This document shows, piece by piece, positions 38,521-47,221 of a DNA stretch of 64,000 nucleotides. The notes below the pieces were generated by a model. The model saw nothing but the letters and a program-made list of their open reading frames with translations. It made no database searches and was not told the origin of the DNA. Every line of letters starts with the position of its first letter. Position 1 is the stretch's first letter. A program made the translations under genes and the position numbers. Origin of the DNA: Palleronia salina (GTDB lineage: Bacteria; Pseudomonadota; Alphaproteobacteria; Rhodobacterales; Rhodobacteraceae); the NCBI RefSeq assembly GCF_900141995.1, contig NZ_FQZA01000004.1:1-64000 (forward strand), in the 5' to 3' direction.

Positions 38521-39151
38521 GGGCGTCGGCGCCGCCCTTCTGTGGCTGGCGCTGCTGCCGTTTGCGCTCTACGCGGTGCGCTTCGGCCTCGACGGGCTGC
38601 GCGCGCCCCTGCCCGATCACTATCTTTTCCATCCGGAAACCTTCGCCAATGCGCCCATGTCCGCGCACATGATCCTCGGGGCGGCGCTGACCCTGATGGC
38701 CCCGCTGCAGATCGTCACCGCCCGCCGCGCCAACGGCCTGCACCGCCGGACCGGCCCCGTCGTGGTCGCGATGACGGCGATCACGGCGGTGGCGGGGCTG
38801 ACCTTCATCGCGCTGCGCGGCACTATCGGCGGCCCGAACATGAGCGCGGGTTTCACGCTCTACGGTGGGCTGATGTTGCTCGCCGCCCTCGCCACCGCCC
38901 GGTTCGCGGCCCGCGACCGGGCGCGGCACCGCCGCTGGGCGCTGCGGCTCGTGGTGCTGGCCGTCGCCTCTTGGATCTTCCGTGTACACTACGGGATCTG
39001 GTACGCCGCCACCGGGGGCTGGGGGTCGAACGAGGCGCTGACCGGGCCGTTCGACCGGATTCAGGTCTGGGCGTTCTTCCTGCCCTATCTCGCACTTCTG
39101 GAATGGAAATTCGCACGCGAAAGGCGCGCGACCCGGGCCGCGCGCCCCTAG
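38507..39151 (+). CDS. DUF2306-type integral membrane protein
   Basis: A 214-residue membrane protein with five or six hydrophobic helices. It has the DUF2306-like pattern of a conserved His in the helix SAHMILGAALTLMAPLQIV, the LHRRTGPVVVAMT loop, GFTLYGGLMLLAALATARFAARDRARHRRWALRLVVL and a late FRVHYGIWY. Some relatives resemble heme-binding membrane proteins, but function is unknown. It is translationally coupled to thpR by a 14-base overlap. Confidence 0.78.
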   Translation: MRWARGVGAALLWLALLPFALYAVRFGLDGLRAPLPDHYLFHPETFANAPMSAHMILGAALTLMAPLQIVTARRANGLHRRTGPVVVAMTAITAVAGLTFIALRGTIGGPNMSAGFTLYGGLMLLAALATARFAARDRARHRRWALRLVVLAVASWIFRVHYGIWYAATGGWGSNEALTGPFDRIQVWAFFLPYLALLEWKFARERRATRAARP

Positions 39152-39182
39152 CTTCATCTTTCCGAAAATACCTCCCGGGGGT

Positions 39183-39220
39183 GCGGGGGTGGGAAACCCC
39201 CGCCCGGCCCCGGCGGGGCC
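39183..39220 (-). terminator. Two-hairpin intergenic element between convergent genes
   Basis: Two perfect hairpins lie side by side: a seven-bp stem GCGGGGG/CCCCCGC (39183-39203) and a six-bp stem GGCCCC/GGGGCC (39206-39220). On the minus strand they are followed by CGGGAGGTATTTTCGG. The flanking CATCTTTCCGAAAATACCTCCCGGGGG recalls a motif I have often seen after genes in Rhodobacteraceae. It may stop both convergent transcripts. Confidence 0.5.
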
Positions 39221-39223
39221 GGG

Positions 39224-40012
39224 TCAGCCCAGCCCGCCGGGATACCACTCGCCCATCTTGACCTCGGTCTCGGCCCCGGCGTCAGACAGCATCCGGGTGA
39301 AGGCCTCGGGGTCCTGCGTGCCGCCATCGCGGCCGCGATAGTGGTAGGGATAGACATAGGCGGGCGAGAACTCGGCCACGGCATCCGCCGCCTGCTCGGC
39401 GCCCATGGTGAAGGGCAGGTTCATGCAGACGAAGGCCACGTCGATATCCTCGAGCGCGCGCATCTCGGGCGTGCCCTCGGTATCGCCCGAGATGTAGACC
39501 CGCACGCCGTCGATATTCAGGATGTAGCCGTTGTCGCGGCCCTGCGGGTGAAAGTTCTCGCGCCCCTCGGTGATGTTGTAGGCGGGGATCGCCTCGATAT
39601 CGATGCCCAGCGCATCGGTGCTGTCGCCGTTCGCGATGCTCTGGGTCATCGCCTTCATCTCGTCCGGCATCATGTCGTAGACGGCCGGGTTGGCGATCAT
39701 CTGGGTCTTGCCCGCCGAGATCTCGGCCAGGAGCTCGGGCGCGTAGTGGTCGCCGTGCTCGTGGGTGATGAGGATCAGGTCGGGATCGGGCGCATCCTCG
39801 TAATCCGAGGCGTCGCCGACCGGGTCGACATAGATCACGCCGGCGGGCGTCTCCATCCACATGGACGCGTGGCTCACGGGGTGGACGACGATCTCGCCAC
39901 CATCCGTCGGGAACGTGTTGCCCGAGTGCTCGGCCGCGCCGGCGCGGAACGGCAGCACGGTGATGGCGCCCATGGCGGCGGCGGATTTCAACAGGGTTCT
40001 GCGGGTGGTCAT
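39224..40012 (-). CDS. Tat-exported metallo-beta-lactamase-fold hydrolase
   Basis: A 262-residue MBL-fold protein of the UlaG-like/YfiR metal-dependent hydrolase type with a twin-arginine signal (TTRRTLLKSAAAMGAI, cleavage after about residue 27), so it acts folded in the periplasm. Metal ligands are in LITHEHGDHY (HxHxDH), VYISGDTEG and the late PYHYRGRD. The substrate is unknown; a cyclic phosphate or lactone bond is typical of the group. The ATG at 40012 has AGGAG seven bases upstream. It converges on DUF2306 and is divergent from choW. Confidence 0.87.
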   Translation of the reverse strand: MTTRRTLLKSAAAMGAITVLPFRAGAAEHSGNTFPTDGGEIVVHPVSHASMWMETPAGVIYVDPVGDASDYEDAPDPDLILITHEHGDHYAPELLAEISAGKTQMIANPAVYDMMPDEMKAMTQSIANGDSTDALGIDIEAIPAYNITEGRENFHPQGRDNGYILNIDGVRVYISGDTEGTPEMRALEDIDVAFVCMNLPFTMGAEQAADAVAEFSPAYVYPYHYRGRDGGTQDPEAFTRMLSDAGAETEVKMGEWYPGGLG

Positions 40013-40223
40013 CTGGGCATCTCCTCTTGTCTGACGCGGGCAGATAGTCCGCCGGCCCGGAAAGTCCCGAGCCTGAGCCGCGGCGAAAGGCCCGAACGGC
40101 GAAGAGATGCCGATCCGGTCGAGAGACCCGCCGAACGCCCAAGCCGCCGCGAAACGCCGGGCGCCGGGGCCAACGTCCCGCGCCCCGCTTTCCTTTCGCG
40201 GCAGCGCGGGTATGGTGGCGCGC

Positions 40224-41120
40224 ATGATGGACTGGCTGACCGAGCACAAGATCCCCGTGGGGGCCGTCGCGGGCGATGCCTTCGAGTGGTTGCAGACCAA
40301 CGGCGCCGCGGTGTTCGACGCCGTGGCGATCTTTCTCGAGGACCTGATCGACCTCGTGCTGGCCGTGTTCCTGATGCCGCCCAACGCGAACTGGTTCACC
40401 GGGGGCGACGGCTACGCGCCGCTTTATCCCGAGGACTACCACCCGCTGCTGATCGTGGCGGGTTTCGTCGCGCTGACCTGGGCGCTCCAGCGCAGCTGGC
40501 AGACCTGCTTGCTAGTGCTGCTGGGGTTCCTGTTCATCCTCAACCAGGGCTACTGGGAGGAGACGGCCGAGAGCCTGACGCTGGTGCTGTCGGCCTGCGT
40601 GGTCTGCATGGGGCTGGGCGTGCCCATCGGGATCGCCGTGGCCCACCGGCCCAAGGTCTACGCCTGGGTGCGCCCGGTGCTGGACCTGATGCAGACGCTG
40701 CCCACCTTCGTCTACCTGATCCCCGCCATCGTGTTCTTCGGCATCGGCATGGTGCCGGGCCTGATGGCAACGGTGATCTTCGTGCTGCCCGCGCCGATCC
40801 GCCTGACCCACCTGGGCATCGCGAACACGCCCAAGCCGCTGATCGAGGCGGCGCAGGCCTTCGGCGCCACGCCGCGGCAGCTACTGTGGAAGGTCGAGCT
40901 TCCGTCGGCTCTGCCCCAGATCATGGCCGGTCTGAACCAGACCATCATGCTGTCGCTGTCCATGGTTGTGATCGCGGCGCTGGTGGGCGCCGACGGGCTG
41001 GGCGTGCCGGTGGTGCGCGCTCTGAACCAGGTGAACACCTCGCTGGGCTTCGAATCCGGGTTCATCATCGTGGTGGTCGCCATCATGCTGGACCGGATGC
41101 TGCGGGTGCGCGAGAAATGA
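40224..41120 (+). CDS. choW: Choline/betaine ABC transporter permease
   Basis: A 298-residue inner-membrane permease of the ProW/OpuAB type with about six to seven helices. The conserved start DWLTEHKIPVGAVAGDAFEWLQ resembles ChoW, and the EAA loop is IEAAQAFGATPRQLLWKVELPSALPQIMAGLNQ. It pairs with ChoX (37034) and ChoV (41523). The ATG at 40224 is chosen for alignment with the family start; an ATG four codons earlier (40212) is possible. Its stop overlaps the GFA gene as ATGA. Confidence 0.91.
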   Translation: MMDWLTEHKIPVGAVAGDAFEWLQTNGAAVFDAVAIFLEDLIDLVLAVFLMPPNANWFTGGDGYAPLYPEDYHPLLIVAGFVALTWALQRSWQTCLLVLLGFLFILNQGYWEETAESLTLVLSACVVCMGLGVPIGIAVAHRPKVYAWVRPVLDLMQTLPTFVYLIPAIVFFGIGMVPGLMATVIFVLPAPIRLTHLGIANTPKPLIEAAQAFGATPRQLLWKVELPSALPQIMAGLNQTIMLSLSMVVIAALVGADGLGVPVVRALNQVNTSLGFESGFIIVVVAIMLDRMLRVREK

Positions 41121-41530
41121 TCCTGGATGGGCAATGCCATTGCGGGACCGTTCGCTTCACTGTGCGCCTGACCGACGGGCTGAACACCGCGCGCCGCTGC
41201 AGTTGTTCGCTCTGCGCCAAGCGCGGGGCGGTGGCCGTGTCGGCCCCGCTGGACGGCGTCACGATCCATCAGGGTGCGGACAAGCTGTCGACCTACCGTT
41301 TCAACACCGGCGTGGCCGAGCATCACTTCTGCTCGGTCTGCGGGATCTACACCCATCACAAGCGCCGCTCGGATCCGGACCAGTACGGCGTGAACCTCGC
41401 CTGTCTCGAAGGCCAGACGCCCTTCCTGCCCGAGGTCGAGGTGCTGGACGGCCAGGCCCATCCTTCGGACGGCAACGCTGCCCGGCTGGCCGGGGTGCTG
41501 CGCTTCACGGAAGGCGCGCGGGATGGCTGA
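41117..41530 (+). CDS. GFA/CENP-V-fold zinc protein inside the cho operon
   Basis: A 137-residue protein of the glutathione-dependent formaldehyde-activating enzyme (GFA) fold. It has the zinc-binding Cys pattern ILDGQCHCGTVRF, CSCSLCAKRG and HHFCSVCGIYTHH. The family activates glutathione-formaldehyde adducts or is simply zinc-binding. Its position, overlapping choW by four bases and choV by eight, ties its translation to the choline transporter. Choline and betaine breakdown releases formaldehyde by demethylation, so a role in detoxification is a plausible inference. Confidence 0.9.
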   Translation: MILDGQCHCGTVRFTVRLTDGLNTARRCSCSLCAKRGAVAVSAPLDGVTIHQGADKLSTYRFNTGVAEHHFCSVCGIYTHHKRRSDPDQYGVNLACLEGQTPFLPEVEVLDGQAHPSDGNAARLAGVLRFTEGARDG

Positions 41531-42551
41531 GAACGCGGTGATCTTCGACAGCGTGTCGATCGTTTTCGGCGACCGGCCAGAGGACGCACTTCCGCTGATG
41601 GACGCGGGGAAGGAGCGTGGCCCGATTCAGCGCGAGACCGGTCAGGTCCTGGGCGTGCACAACTGCTCGCTCGCGGTGCCCGAGGGCGAGATCCTGGTGC
41701 TCATGGGCCTGTCGGGGTCGGGCAAGTCCACGCTTCTGCGCGCCGTGAACGGGCTGAACCCGGTCGCCCGCGGGGAGGTTCGCATCCGCCAGGACGGCCG
41801 CGAGGTGAGCGTCACAAAGGCCAAGCCCAAGGCGCTGCGCAAGCTCAGGCTCAACACCGTGTCCATGGTGTTCCAGCAATTCGGCCTCCTGCCCTGGCGC
41901 ACGGTCGAGGACAACGTGGGTCTGGGGCTGGAGCTGGGCGGCCTGTCGGCAAAGAAGCGGCGCGAGCGCGTGCGCCATCAACTGGACCTTGTCGGGCTGG
42001 CGGATTGGGGTAGCCGCAAGGTCGGCGACCTGTCGGGCGGGATGCAACAGCGCGTGGGCCTGGCGCGCGCCTTCGCCACCGACGCGCCGATCCTGCTGAT
42101 GGACGAGCCTTTCAGCGCGCTCGACCCGCTGATCCGCACCCGCCTTCAGGACGAATTGCTGGATCTGCAGGACGATCTGGGCCGCACCATCGTCTTCGTC
42201 AGCCACGACCTGGACGAGGCGTTCAAGCTGGGTGACCGGATCGCGATCATGGAAGGCGGGCGCATCGTCCAACACGGCACGCCGCGCGACATCTTCCAGA
42301 AGCCCGCGAACGAATACGTCGCCAATTTCGTGGCGCAGATGAACCCCCTGATGGTGCTGACGGCCCGCGACGCGATGGAACCGGCCATGCTGGACCTGCC
42401 CGAAACCATCGAGGCCGAGACCGACATCAAGTCGGTGATGGAGTCGCTTGGCGAGACACGGCGCGCGCTGGGCGTCGTCGAGAACGGCAAGCTCATCGGC
42501 CAGATCACGCGGCAATCCGTGCTGGATCGCCTGCTCGATCCGCGGGGGTGA
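41523..42551 (+). CDS. choV: Choline/betaine ABC transporter ATPase
   Basis: A 342-residue ATPase of the ProV/OpuAA type. It has an N-terminal extension with IFGDRPEDALPLMDAGKERG that is typical of ChoV, Walker A GLSGSGKST (62-70), signature LSGGMQQRVGLARA and Walker B ILLMDEPFSALDP. The C-terminal part contains a single CBS-like segment (IKSVMESLGETRRALGVVENGKLIGQITRQSVLDRLL), so osmotic or nucleotide gating as in OpuA is possible but reduced. It overlaps the GFA gene by eight bases. Confidence 0.93.
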   Translation: MAENAVIFDSVSIVFGDRPEDALPLMDAGKERGPIQRETGQVLGVHNCSLAVPEGEILVLMGLSGSGKSTLLRAVNGLNPVARGEVRIRQDGREVSVTKAKPKALRKLRLNTVSMVFQQFGLLPWRTVEDNVGLGLELGGLSAKKRRERVRHQLDLVGLADWGSRKVGDLSGGMQQRVGLARAFATDAPILLMDEPFSALDPLIRTRLQDELLDLQDDLGRTIVFVSHDLDEAFKLGDRIAIMEGGRIVQHGTPRDIFQKPANEYVANFVAQMNPLMVLTARDAMEPAMLDLPETIEAETDIKSVMESLGETRRALGVVENGKLIGQITRQSVLDRLLDPRG

Positions 42552-42608
42552 CGGAACGCCGCACCGGCGGGACGCGTTCGACCCGGTGACAGCGAAAGGC
42601 CCTGCCCC

Positions 42609-43181
42609 GTGACCGACATCAACGACATCCTGGATGACCTCGTAAACCTGGCCGGTGACGAAAGCGATGTCAGCGTCCGGGACGTTCAGAACAAGATCGG
42701 CCATCGCGGTGCCGGGGTGTTCCTGCTGGTGCCGGGGCTGCTGGGCATGTCGCCGCTGGGCGGGATCCCGACCGTGCCAACGCTGATGGCATTGGTGACG
42801 GCCGTGGCCGCCATCCAGATCGCGATCGGCAAATCCAACCTGTGGCTGCCAAATGTCCTGGCCGACCGGGCCGTCGATGATGACCGTCTTGAGCGCGCCG
42901 TTTCGAAGGGGCGCGGTCCGGCGCAGTGGCTCGACCGGCATTTCGGCAAACGGCTCGACTCCCTGACCGGAGACGTCATGGTCCGCGTGGCGGCGGCGAT
43001 CTGCATCGCGCTGGCCGCCACCTGCCCACCGCTGGAAGTGGTGCCGTTCGCGGCCCTGATCCCGCTGGCAGGCATTGCCCTGTTCGGGCTTGCGATCACC
43101 CTGCGCGACGGCGCGGCGATGCTGGTCGCGCTGATCTACGCCGCCGGTGCGCTGACGGCGGCATGGATGCTCATGCCTTGA
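42609..43181 (+). CDS. ExoD-family membrane protein
   Basis: A 190-residue inner-membrane protein with about four helices in the second half, matching the ExoD family (exopolysaccharide synthesis, Sinorhizobium). Typical stretches are GAGVFLLVPGLLGMSPLGGIPTVPTLMALVTAVAAIQIAIG and LDSLTGDVMVRVAAAICIALAATCPPLEVVPFAALIPLAGIALFGLAI. The biochemical role is unknown; exoD mutants are alkali-sensitive and poor in nodulation. It begins 57 bases after choV, and its 3' end overlaps the convergent gltX by 11 bases. Confidence 0.87.
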   Translation: MTDINDILDDLVNLAGDESDVSVRDVQNKIGHRGAGVFLLVPGLLGMSPLGGIPTVPTLMALVTAVAAIQIAIGKSNLWLPNVLADRAVDDDRLERAVSKGRGPAQWLDRHFGKRLDSLTGDVMVRVAAAICIALAATCPPLEVVPFAALIPLAGIALFGLAITLRDGAAMLVALIYAAGALTAAWMLMP

Positions 43182-44493
43182 TCGGCTTCTGCAGAAGGGG
43201 CAGCACCTGCGTCATCTCGGGCCCCCGCGACTGACCGGTCACCGCCAGGCGCAGCGGCATGAAAAGCGCCTTGCCCTTGCGGCCCGTGGCGTCCTTTACC
43301 GCCGTGGTCCATTCGCCCCACGTCTCGGAGGTGTAGGGATGCGGCGGCAGCAGGGCCACGGCCTGGTCGATGAATTCGCGGTCCTCGTCGGCCACGATGG
43401 GCATGGGGCCATCCCGCAGGATCGCCCACCACCGCACCATGTCGCCGCGGGTCTCGATATTGTCGTGCACCAGCGCCCAGAAGGCCGGCGCCAGCTCATC
43501 CGGAACCCCCAGCGCCGAGATGTCCGACGCCATGTCCTCGACGCTCTGGGCCGCCAGCACGCGCGCGGTCAGGGGACGAAGATCCTCGGCATCGAACTTG
43601 GTGGGCGCGGCACCGAACCGGGTGACGTCGAAGCCTTCGGCGATCTCGTCCAGCGACAGGCGCAGTTCGACCGGGTCCGACGAACCGAGCCGCGCCATGA
43701 GCGACAGCAGCGCCATGGGCTCGATCCCGGCGGCGCGGAAATCGCGCAGCGACAGGGTGCCCAACCGCTTGGACAGCGCCTCGCCCTGCGGGCCGGTCAG
43801 CAGCGAATGGTGCGCGAAATGGGGGTGCCCGTGCCCAAGGGCCTTCATGATCTGGATCTGCGTCGCGGTGTTGGTCACGTGGTCCGACCCGCGCACCACG
43901 TGGGTCACGCCCATGTCGGTGTCATCCACGACCGAGGCGAGCGTATAAAGAACCTGACCATCGCCCCGGATCAGCACCGGGTCGCTGACGCTGGCCGCGT
44001 CGATCGAGATGTCGCCGAGGATCCCGTCCTGCCATTCGATCCGCTCGTGGTCGAGCTTGAACCGCCAGTGGCCGTCGCCCCGTTCGGCCCGGAGCTGATC
44101 CTTGTCGGCGTCGGACAGGTCCAGGGCGGCGCGGTCATAGACCGGCGGGCGGCCCATGTTCAGCTGCTTCTTGCGCTTCAGGTCCAGCTCGGTCGGCGTC
44201 TCGAACGCCTCGTAGAATCGGCCCTCGTGGCGCAGCTTGTCGGCCGCATCGTGGTAGCGTTCCAGACGGTGGGACTGCCGCTCGACCCGGTCCCATGTCA
44301 GGCCCAGCCACTCGAGGTCCTCCATGATGCCATCGACATATTCCTGGCGCGAGCGCACGGGGTCGGTGTCATCGAGCCGCAGGATGAACGTGCCGCCCGC
44401 CTTCTTGGCGATCAGCCAGTTGAACAGGGCAGTGCGCAAATTGCCGATATGGATGTAGCCCGTGGGCGACGGGGCAAAGCGTGTGGTGGTCAT
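43171..44493 (-). CDS. gltX: Glutamyl-tRNA synthetase
   Basis: A 440-residue class I synthetase. The HIGH motif is in FAPSPTGYIHIGNLRTALFNWL, and the KMSKS-type loop is ALSKRLGTLSLRDF. The length and spacing fit the shorter of the two GltX types commonly found in Alphaproteobacteria, and it could charge tRNA-Glu, tRNA-Gln, or both. gatA and gatC lie 4-5 kb away and allow the indirect Gln-tRNA route. The ATG at 44493 has GAGGAG upstream. Confidence 0.94.
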   Translation of the reverse strand: MTTTRFAPSPTGYIHIGNLRTALFNWLIAKKAGGTFILRLDDTDPVRSRQEYVDGIMEDLEWLGLTWDRVERQSHRLERYHDAADKLRHEGRFYEAFETPTELDLKRKKQLNMGRPPVYDRAALDLSDADKDQLRAERGDGHWRFKLDHERIEWQDGILGDISIDAASVSDPVLIRGDGQVLYTLASVVDDTDMGVTHVVRGSDHVTNTATQIQIMKALGHGHPHFAHHSLLTGPQGEALSKRLGTLSLRDFRAAGIEPMALLSLMARLGSSDPVELRLSLDEIAEGFDVTRFGAAPTKFDAEDLRPLTARVLAAQSVEDMASDISALGVPDELAPAFWALVHDNIETRGDMVRWWAILRDGPMPIVADEDREFIDQAVALLPPHPYTSETWGEWTTAVKDATGRKGKALFMPLRLAVTGQSRGPEMTQVLPLLQKPIKA

Positions 44494-44627
44494 CAAGGGC
44501 TCCTCATTCTCGAATCCCTTCCCACAAGGCCGTGGGGTTGTCCAGAAACGGGCATGTCGCGGGGGTTGCATCCCGACGTCACCTTCCCAATGGTAGCGCA
44601 CAAACTCGACAGAGCCGAGGTTAAAAG

Positions 44628-45578
44628 ATGCGTGCGCATATCCTGACCATCACCCTGAACCCGACGGTGGATTTCTCGACCGCGACGGACGGGATCGTCC
44701 CCGAGCTGAAATTGCGCTGCGACGATCCGCAGATCGACCCGGGCGGCGGCGGCATCAACGTGGCGCGCGCGATCCGGCTCTTGGGCGGACAGGCCGTGGC
44801 GCTGATCGCCATCGGCGGCGGGACCGGCGCGCAGCTGCTCCAACGCCTCGCGCACGAGGGGGTGGCGACCGTGGCCTTCCAGGGGCCCGGCGAGACGCGG
44901 CAATCGGTATCGGTCATCGACCGGACCGATGGACAGCAATACCGCTTCGTCATGCCCGGCCCCACCTGGGGCGAGGGTGATATCGGGCGGGCCCTGAACT
45001 CGATCGACCAGGCCACGGGCGACGACACCCTGGTGGTGCTGTCGGGCAGCCAGCCGCCGGGCGTGGCCAAGGATTTCCCGTCGATCCTGGCCGATCACGT
45101 GGGCGACCGGGGCGCGCGGCTGATCGTCGACACGTCCGGCCCCGCCCTGCACCACCTGGTGGAAAAGCCGCACCCGTCGCTGCACCTGCTGCGCATGGAC
45201 GATGCCGAGGCCGAGGAGCTGGCGGGCCGCAAGCTGCCATCGGTGACCGACACCGCCGCCTTCTGCCGCGAGCTGATCGACCGCGGCGTCGCGCGGTCGA
45301 TCATTGTGGCGCGCGGGGCCGACGGCTCGGTCCTGTCGACCTCCGAAGGATCCTGGCACTCGGTCGGGCCGAAAGTCGACGTCATCTCGAAGGTCGGCGC
45401 AGGCGACAGCTTCGTGGGCGCCTACACGCTGGGCCTGGCCGAAGGGCGCGATGCCGGCGAATGCCTGCGCCTGGCGGTGGCCGCCGCGTCGAACGCCGTC
45501 ATGACCGAGGCCACCCGCCTGTGCGACCGCGAGACGACGGACCGCCTGATGCAGGACTGCACCCTGACCAGGCTATGA
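44628..45578 (+). CDS. PfkB-family 1-phosphofructokinase-like hexose kinase
   Basis: A 316-residue ribokinase-fold sugar kinase with the PfkB group features ILTITLNPTVDF at the start, substrate-site PGGGGINVARAIRLLGG (PfkB 1) and the catalytic GAGDSFVGAYTLG (base Asp about 260). It most resembles 1-phosphofructokinase or 6-phosphofructokinase II of the LacC/FruK group; the precise sugar phosphate is not decided. There is no PTS gene nearby. It overlaps the next gene as ATGA. Confidence 0.88.
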   Translation: MRAHILTITLNPTVDFSTATDGIVPELKLRCDDPQIDPGGGGINVARAIRLLGGQAVALIAIGGGTGAQLLQRLAHEGVATVAFQGPGETRQSVSVIDRTDGQQYRFVMPGPTWGEGDIGRALNSIDQATGDDTLVVLSGSQPPGVAKDFPSILADHVGDRGARLIVDTSGPALHHLVEKPHPSLHLLRMDDAEAEELAGRKLPSVTDTAAFCRELIDRGVARSIIVARGADGSVLSTSEGSWHSVGPKVDVISKVGAGDSFVGAYTLGLAEGRDAGECLRLAVAAASNAVMTEATRLCDRETTDRLMQDCTLTRL

Positions 45579-45988
45579 GCGGCACGGACTGGGCCGAGGC
45601 GACGCCCCCCACGCTGGAAACGATGGAAGAGATGGCGCGCGGAGCGCTGGCCGCCCTGCCCGACACCTTCGCCAAGGGCGCGGCCGGCATCGCGCTGCGG
45701 GTCGTGGACCTGGCGGATGACGACATGCTCGACTCGCTCGAGATGGACGATCCCTACGCTCTGACCGGGCTTTATGACGGGATCCCGCTGACCGAGAAAT
45801 CGGTGATGGACCAGCCCATGGGGCCCGACACGATCTGGCTGTTTCGCCGGGCGATCCTGGACGAATGGATCGCGCGCGGCGACATCGCCCTGGGCGACCT
45901 TGTGGCCCACGTGCTGGTCCACGAGCTGGCGCATCATTTCGGCTGGTCGGACGCGGACATCGCGCGCATAGACCGCTGGTGGGAATAG
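45575..45988 (+). CDS. Small zincin-like metallopeptidase family protein
   Basis: A 137-residue protein with zinc-binding HExxH in HVLVHELAHHFGWSDADI (His 116, Glu 117, His 120) and a third-ligand Asp near 126. This pattern is the PF06262 'metallopeptidase family' (DUF1025) of small cytoplasmic zincins. Substrate unknown. It overlaps the sugar kinase stop by four bases, so the two are co-translated. Confidence 0.88.
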   Translation: MSGTDWAEATPPTLETMEEMARGALAALPDTFAKGAAGIALRVVDLADDDMLDSLEMDDPYALTGLYDGIPLTEKSVMDQPMGPDTIWLFRRAILDEWIARGDIALGDLVAHVLVHELAHHFGWSDADIARIDRWWE

Positions 45989-46226
45989 ATCCCGCCCCAC
46001 ACCAGTAAAACAAGGCTTTGTCATCCGATAACGGCCGGTGGGCAGGTCATGGCGGCCCGTCCGGGCGGTCCTGTCATCGCGTGACGCGCGCGGTCCGGGC
46101 TATCGCCACGGGGTCGATCCCGCCCGCGCGCCGACCGAGTCGTCGTGCGGGCATGGACCGGCCGGCGCGTTTCGCGCCGGACCCTTTACATCCGCCGGCC
46201 CGGCGCCGGCTTGCAGGAGCAATCCC

Positions 46227-46451
46227 ATGAAAATCGTCGCCCCCCTTCTCGTCTCGGCCGCACTGCTGTCCGCCTGCGGTCCCCAAGGCGTCATCGACAC
46301 GGACATGGAGCGCGGCCTTGTTGGCGCGGCCATGGGCTATGGCGCGGCCAAGGCCGTGAACGGCAACGGCGACCGCGGCGCGATCATCGGCGGGCTGGCC
46401 GGCGTGTTCTGCGACGACGCGGGCGTGTGCCGCCGGTCCTACGGCTACTGA
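46227..46451 (+). CDS. Small glycine-zipper lipoprotein
   Basis: A 74-residue lipoprotein: signal with lipobox LSAC (Cys about 17), then a Gly/Ala-rich middle (RGLVGAAMGYGAAKAVNGNGDRGAIIGGLAGVF) and two Cys near the end (FCDDAGVCRRSYGY). AGGAGC precedes the ATG by six bases. The zipper resembles that of the lipoprotein at 31719. The 238 bases before it hold no gene; they contain a GC-rich hairpin CCGGCGCGTTTCGCGCCGG near 46160-46180. Confidence 0.72.
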   Translation: MKIVAPLLVSAALLSACGPQGVIDTDMERGLVGAAMGYGAAKAVNGNGDRGAIIGGLAGVFCDDAGVCRRSYGY

Positions 46452-46502
46452 GCGAATCGGCGCGGCCCCGCGCGGGCCGCGCCTAGCCTCTCCCCGAAAT
46501 GC

Positions 46503-46533
46503 AAAACGCCGCCCCGGGTCGGGGCGGCGTTTT
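46503..46533. terminator. Bidirectional terminator between the lipoprotein gene and rpmG
   Basis: A 13-bp perfect stem AAAACGCCGCCCC/GGGGCGGCGTTTT with a five-base loop. A run of four T lies on each strand, so it can end both converging transcripts (stop codons 52 bases to the left and 24 to the right). Confidence 0.9.
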
Positions 46534-46556
46534 GGCATTCGGACCAGGCGCGATCG

Positions 46557-46724
46557 TTACTTGATCTTGCCTTCCTTGTACTCGACGTGCTTGCGCGCGA
46601 CGGGGTCGTATTTACGGATCGACATCTTCTCGGTCATCGTGCGCGCGTTCTTCTTGGTCACATAGAAGTGGCCGGTATCCGCCGTCGAGTTGAGACGGAT
46701 CTTGATGGTGGTTGGCTTCGCCAT
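46557..46724 (-). CDS. rpmG: Ribosomal protein L33
   Basis: A 55-residue 50S protein L33. The translation reads [18 protein letters not shown], then [16 protein letters not shown] and ends YKEGKIK. It lacks the CxxC pairs of the zinc-binding form and so is the zinc-independent (C-minus) type usual in Proteobacteria. The gene is monocistronic with a bidirectional terminator behind it. Confidence 0.95.
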   Translation of the reverse strand: MAKPTTIKIRLNSTADTGHFYVTKKNARTMTEKMSIRKYDPVARKHVEYKEGKIK

Positions 46725-46831
46725 GCTGTTCTCTCCTCAACGCGGGGGATCGGCGTCAGATTCTGGGTTGAGAGCGCCTTTTACGCCCCGCCGCGCGATA
46801 GTCAACCCGCGACCGGGCGGCAAGACGATTG

Positions 46832-47214
46832 TGCGCGGACGGCCTGTAAGCCGGATCCTGTCCCCCGTGTCGCCACGGGTGGATGATCATTCATCTGGGC
46901 CTGCCGTTGCCGACAGGCTCGAGCTGCCTACCCGGACCGCTGGGCGGAAGAAGCCCTGGCGCGAAGCCGCGCGGTCCCTATTCGGCATTGCTCCCGGTGG
47001 GGCTTGCCATGCGGGCCGTGTTGCCACGCCCCCGGTGGGCTCTTACCCCACCGTTTCACCCTTGCCCCGGGCGGACCCGGGGCGGTCTGTTTTCTGTGGC
47101 GCTATCCGTCGGGTTGCCCCGCCCGGGCGTTACCCGGCACCGTTTCTTCCCGGAGTCCGGACTTTCCTCGCGCACCGGTCGCCCGGCGCACGCGATCATC
47201 CAGCCATCCGCGCA
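46832..47214 (-). ncRNA. rnpB: RNase P RNA
   Basis: Bacterial type A RNase P RNA of about 383 bases. The minus strand contains the conserved GAGGAAAGTCCGGACTCC near the 5' end and the P4/J11 features AGAAAACAGACCGCC and CAAGGGTGAAACGGTGGGGTAAGAG (given in parts), and ends ATCCGGCTTACAGGCCGTC. The terminal P1 helix pairs TGCGCGGATGG with CCGTCCGCGCA. It begins only nine bases after the amidase stop, so its promoter must be inside that gene. Ends are set from the P1 helix and may differ by a few bases. Confidence 0.96.
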
Positions 47215-47221
47215 GTTCGGC

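Noticed and set aside
43171-43181. Overlap of exoD and gltX as a sign of a frameshift
   Set aside because: Both proteins end at a normal length and the overlap is between convergent 3' ends. A natural overlap explains it.
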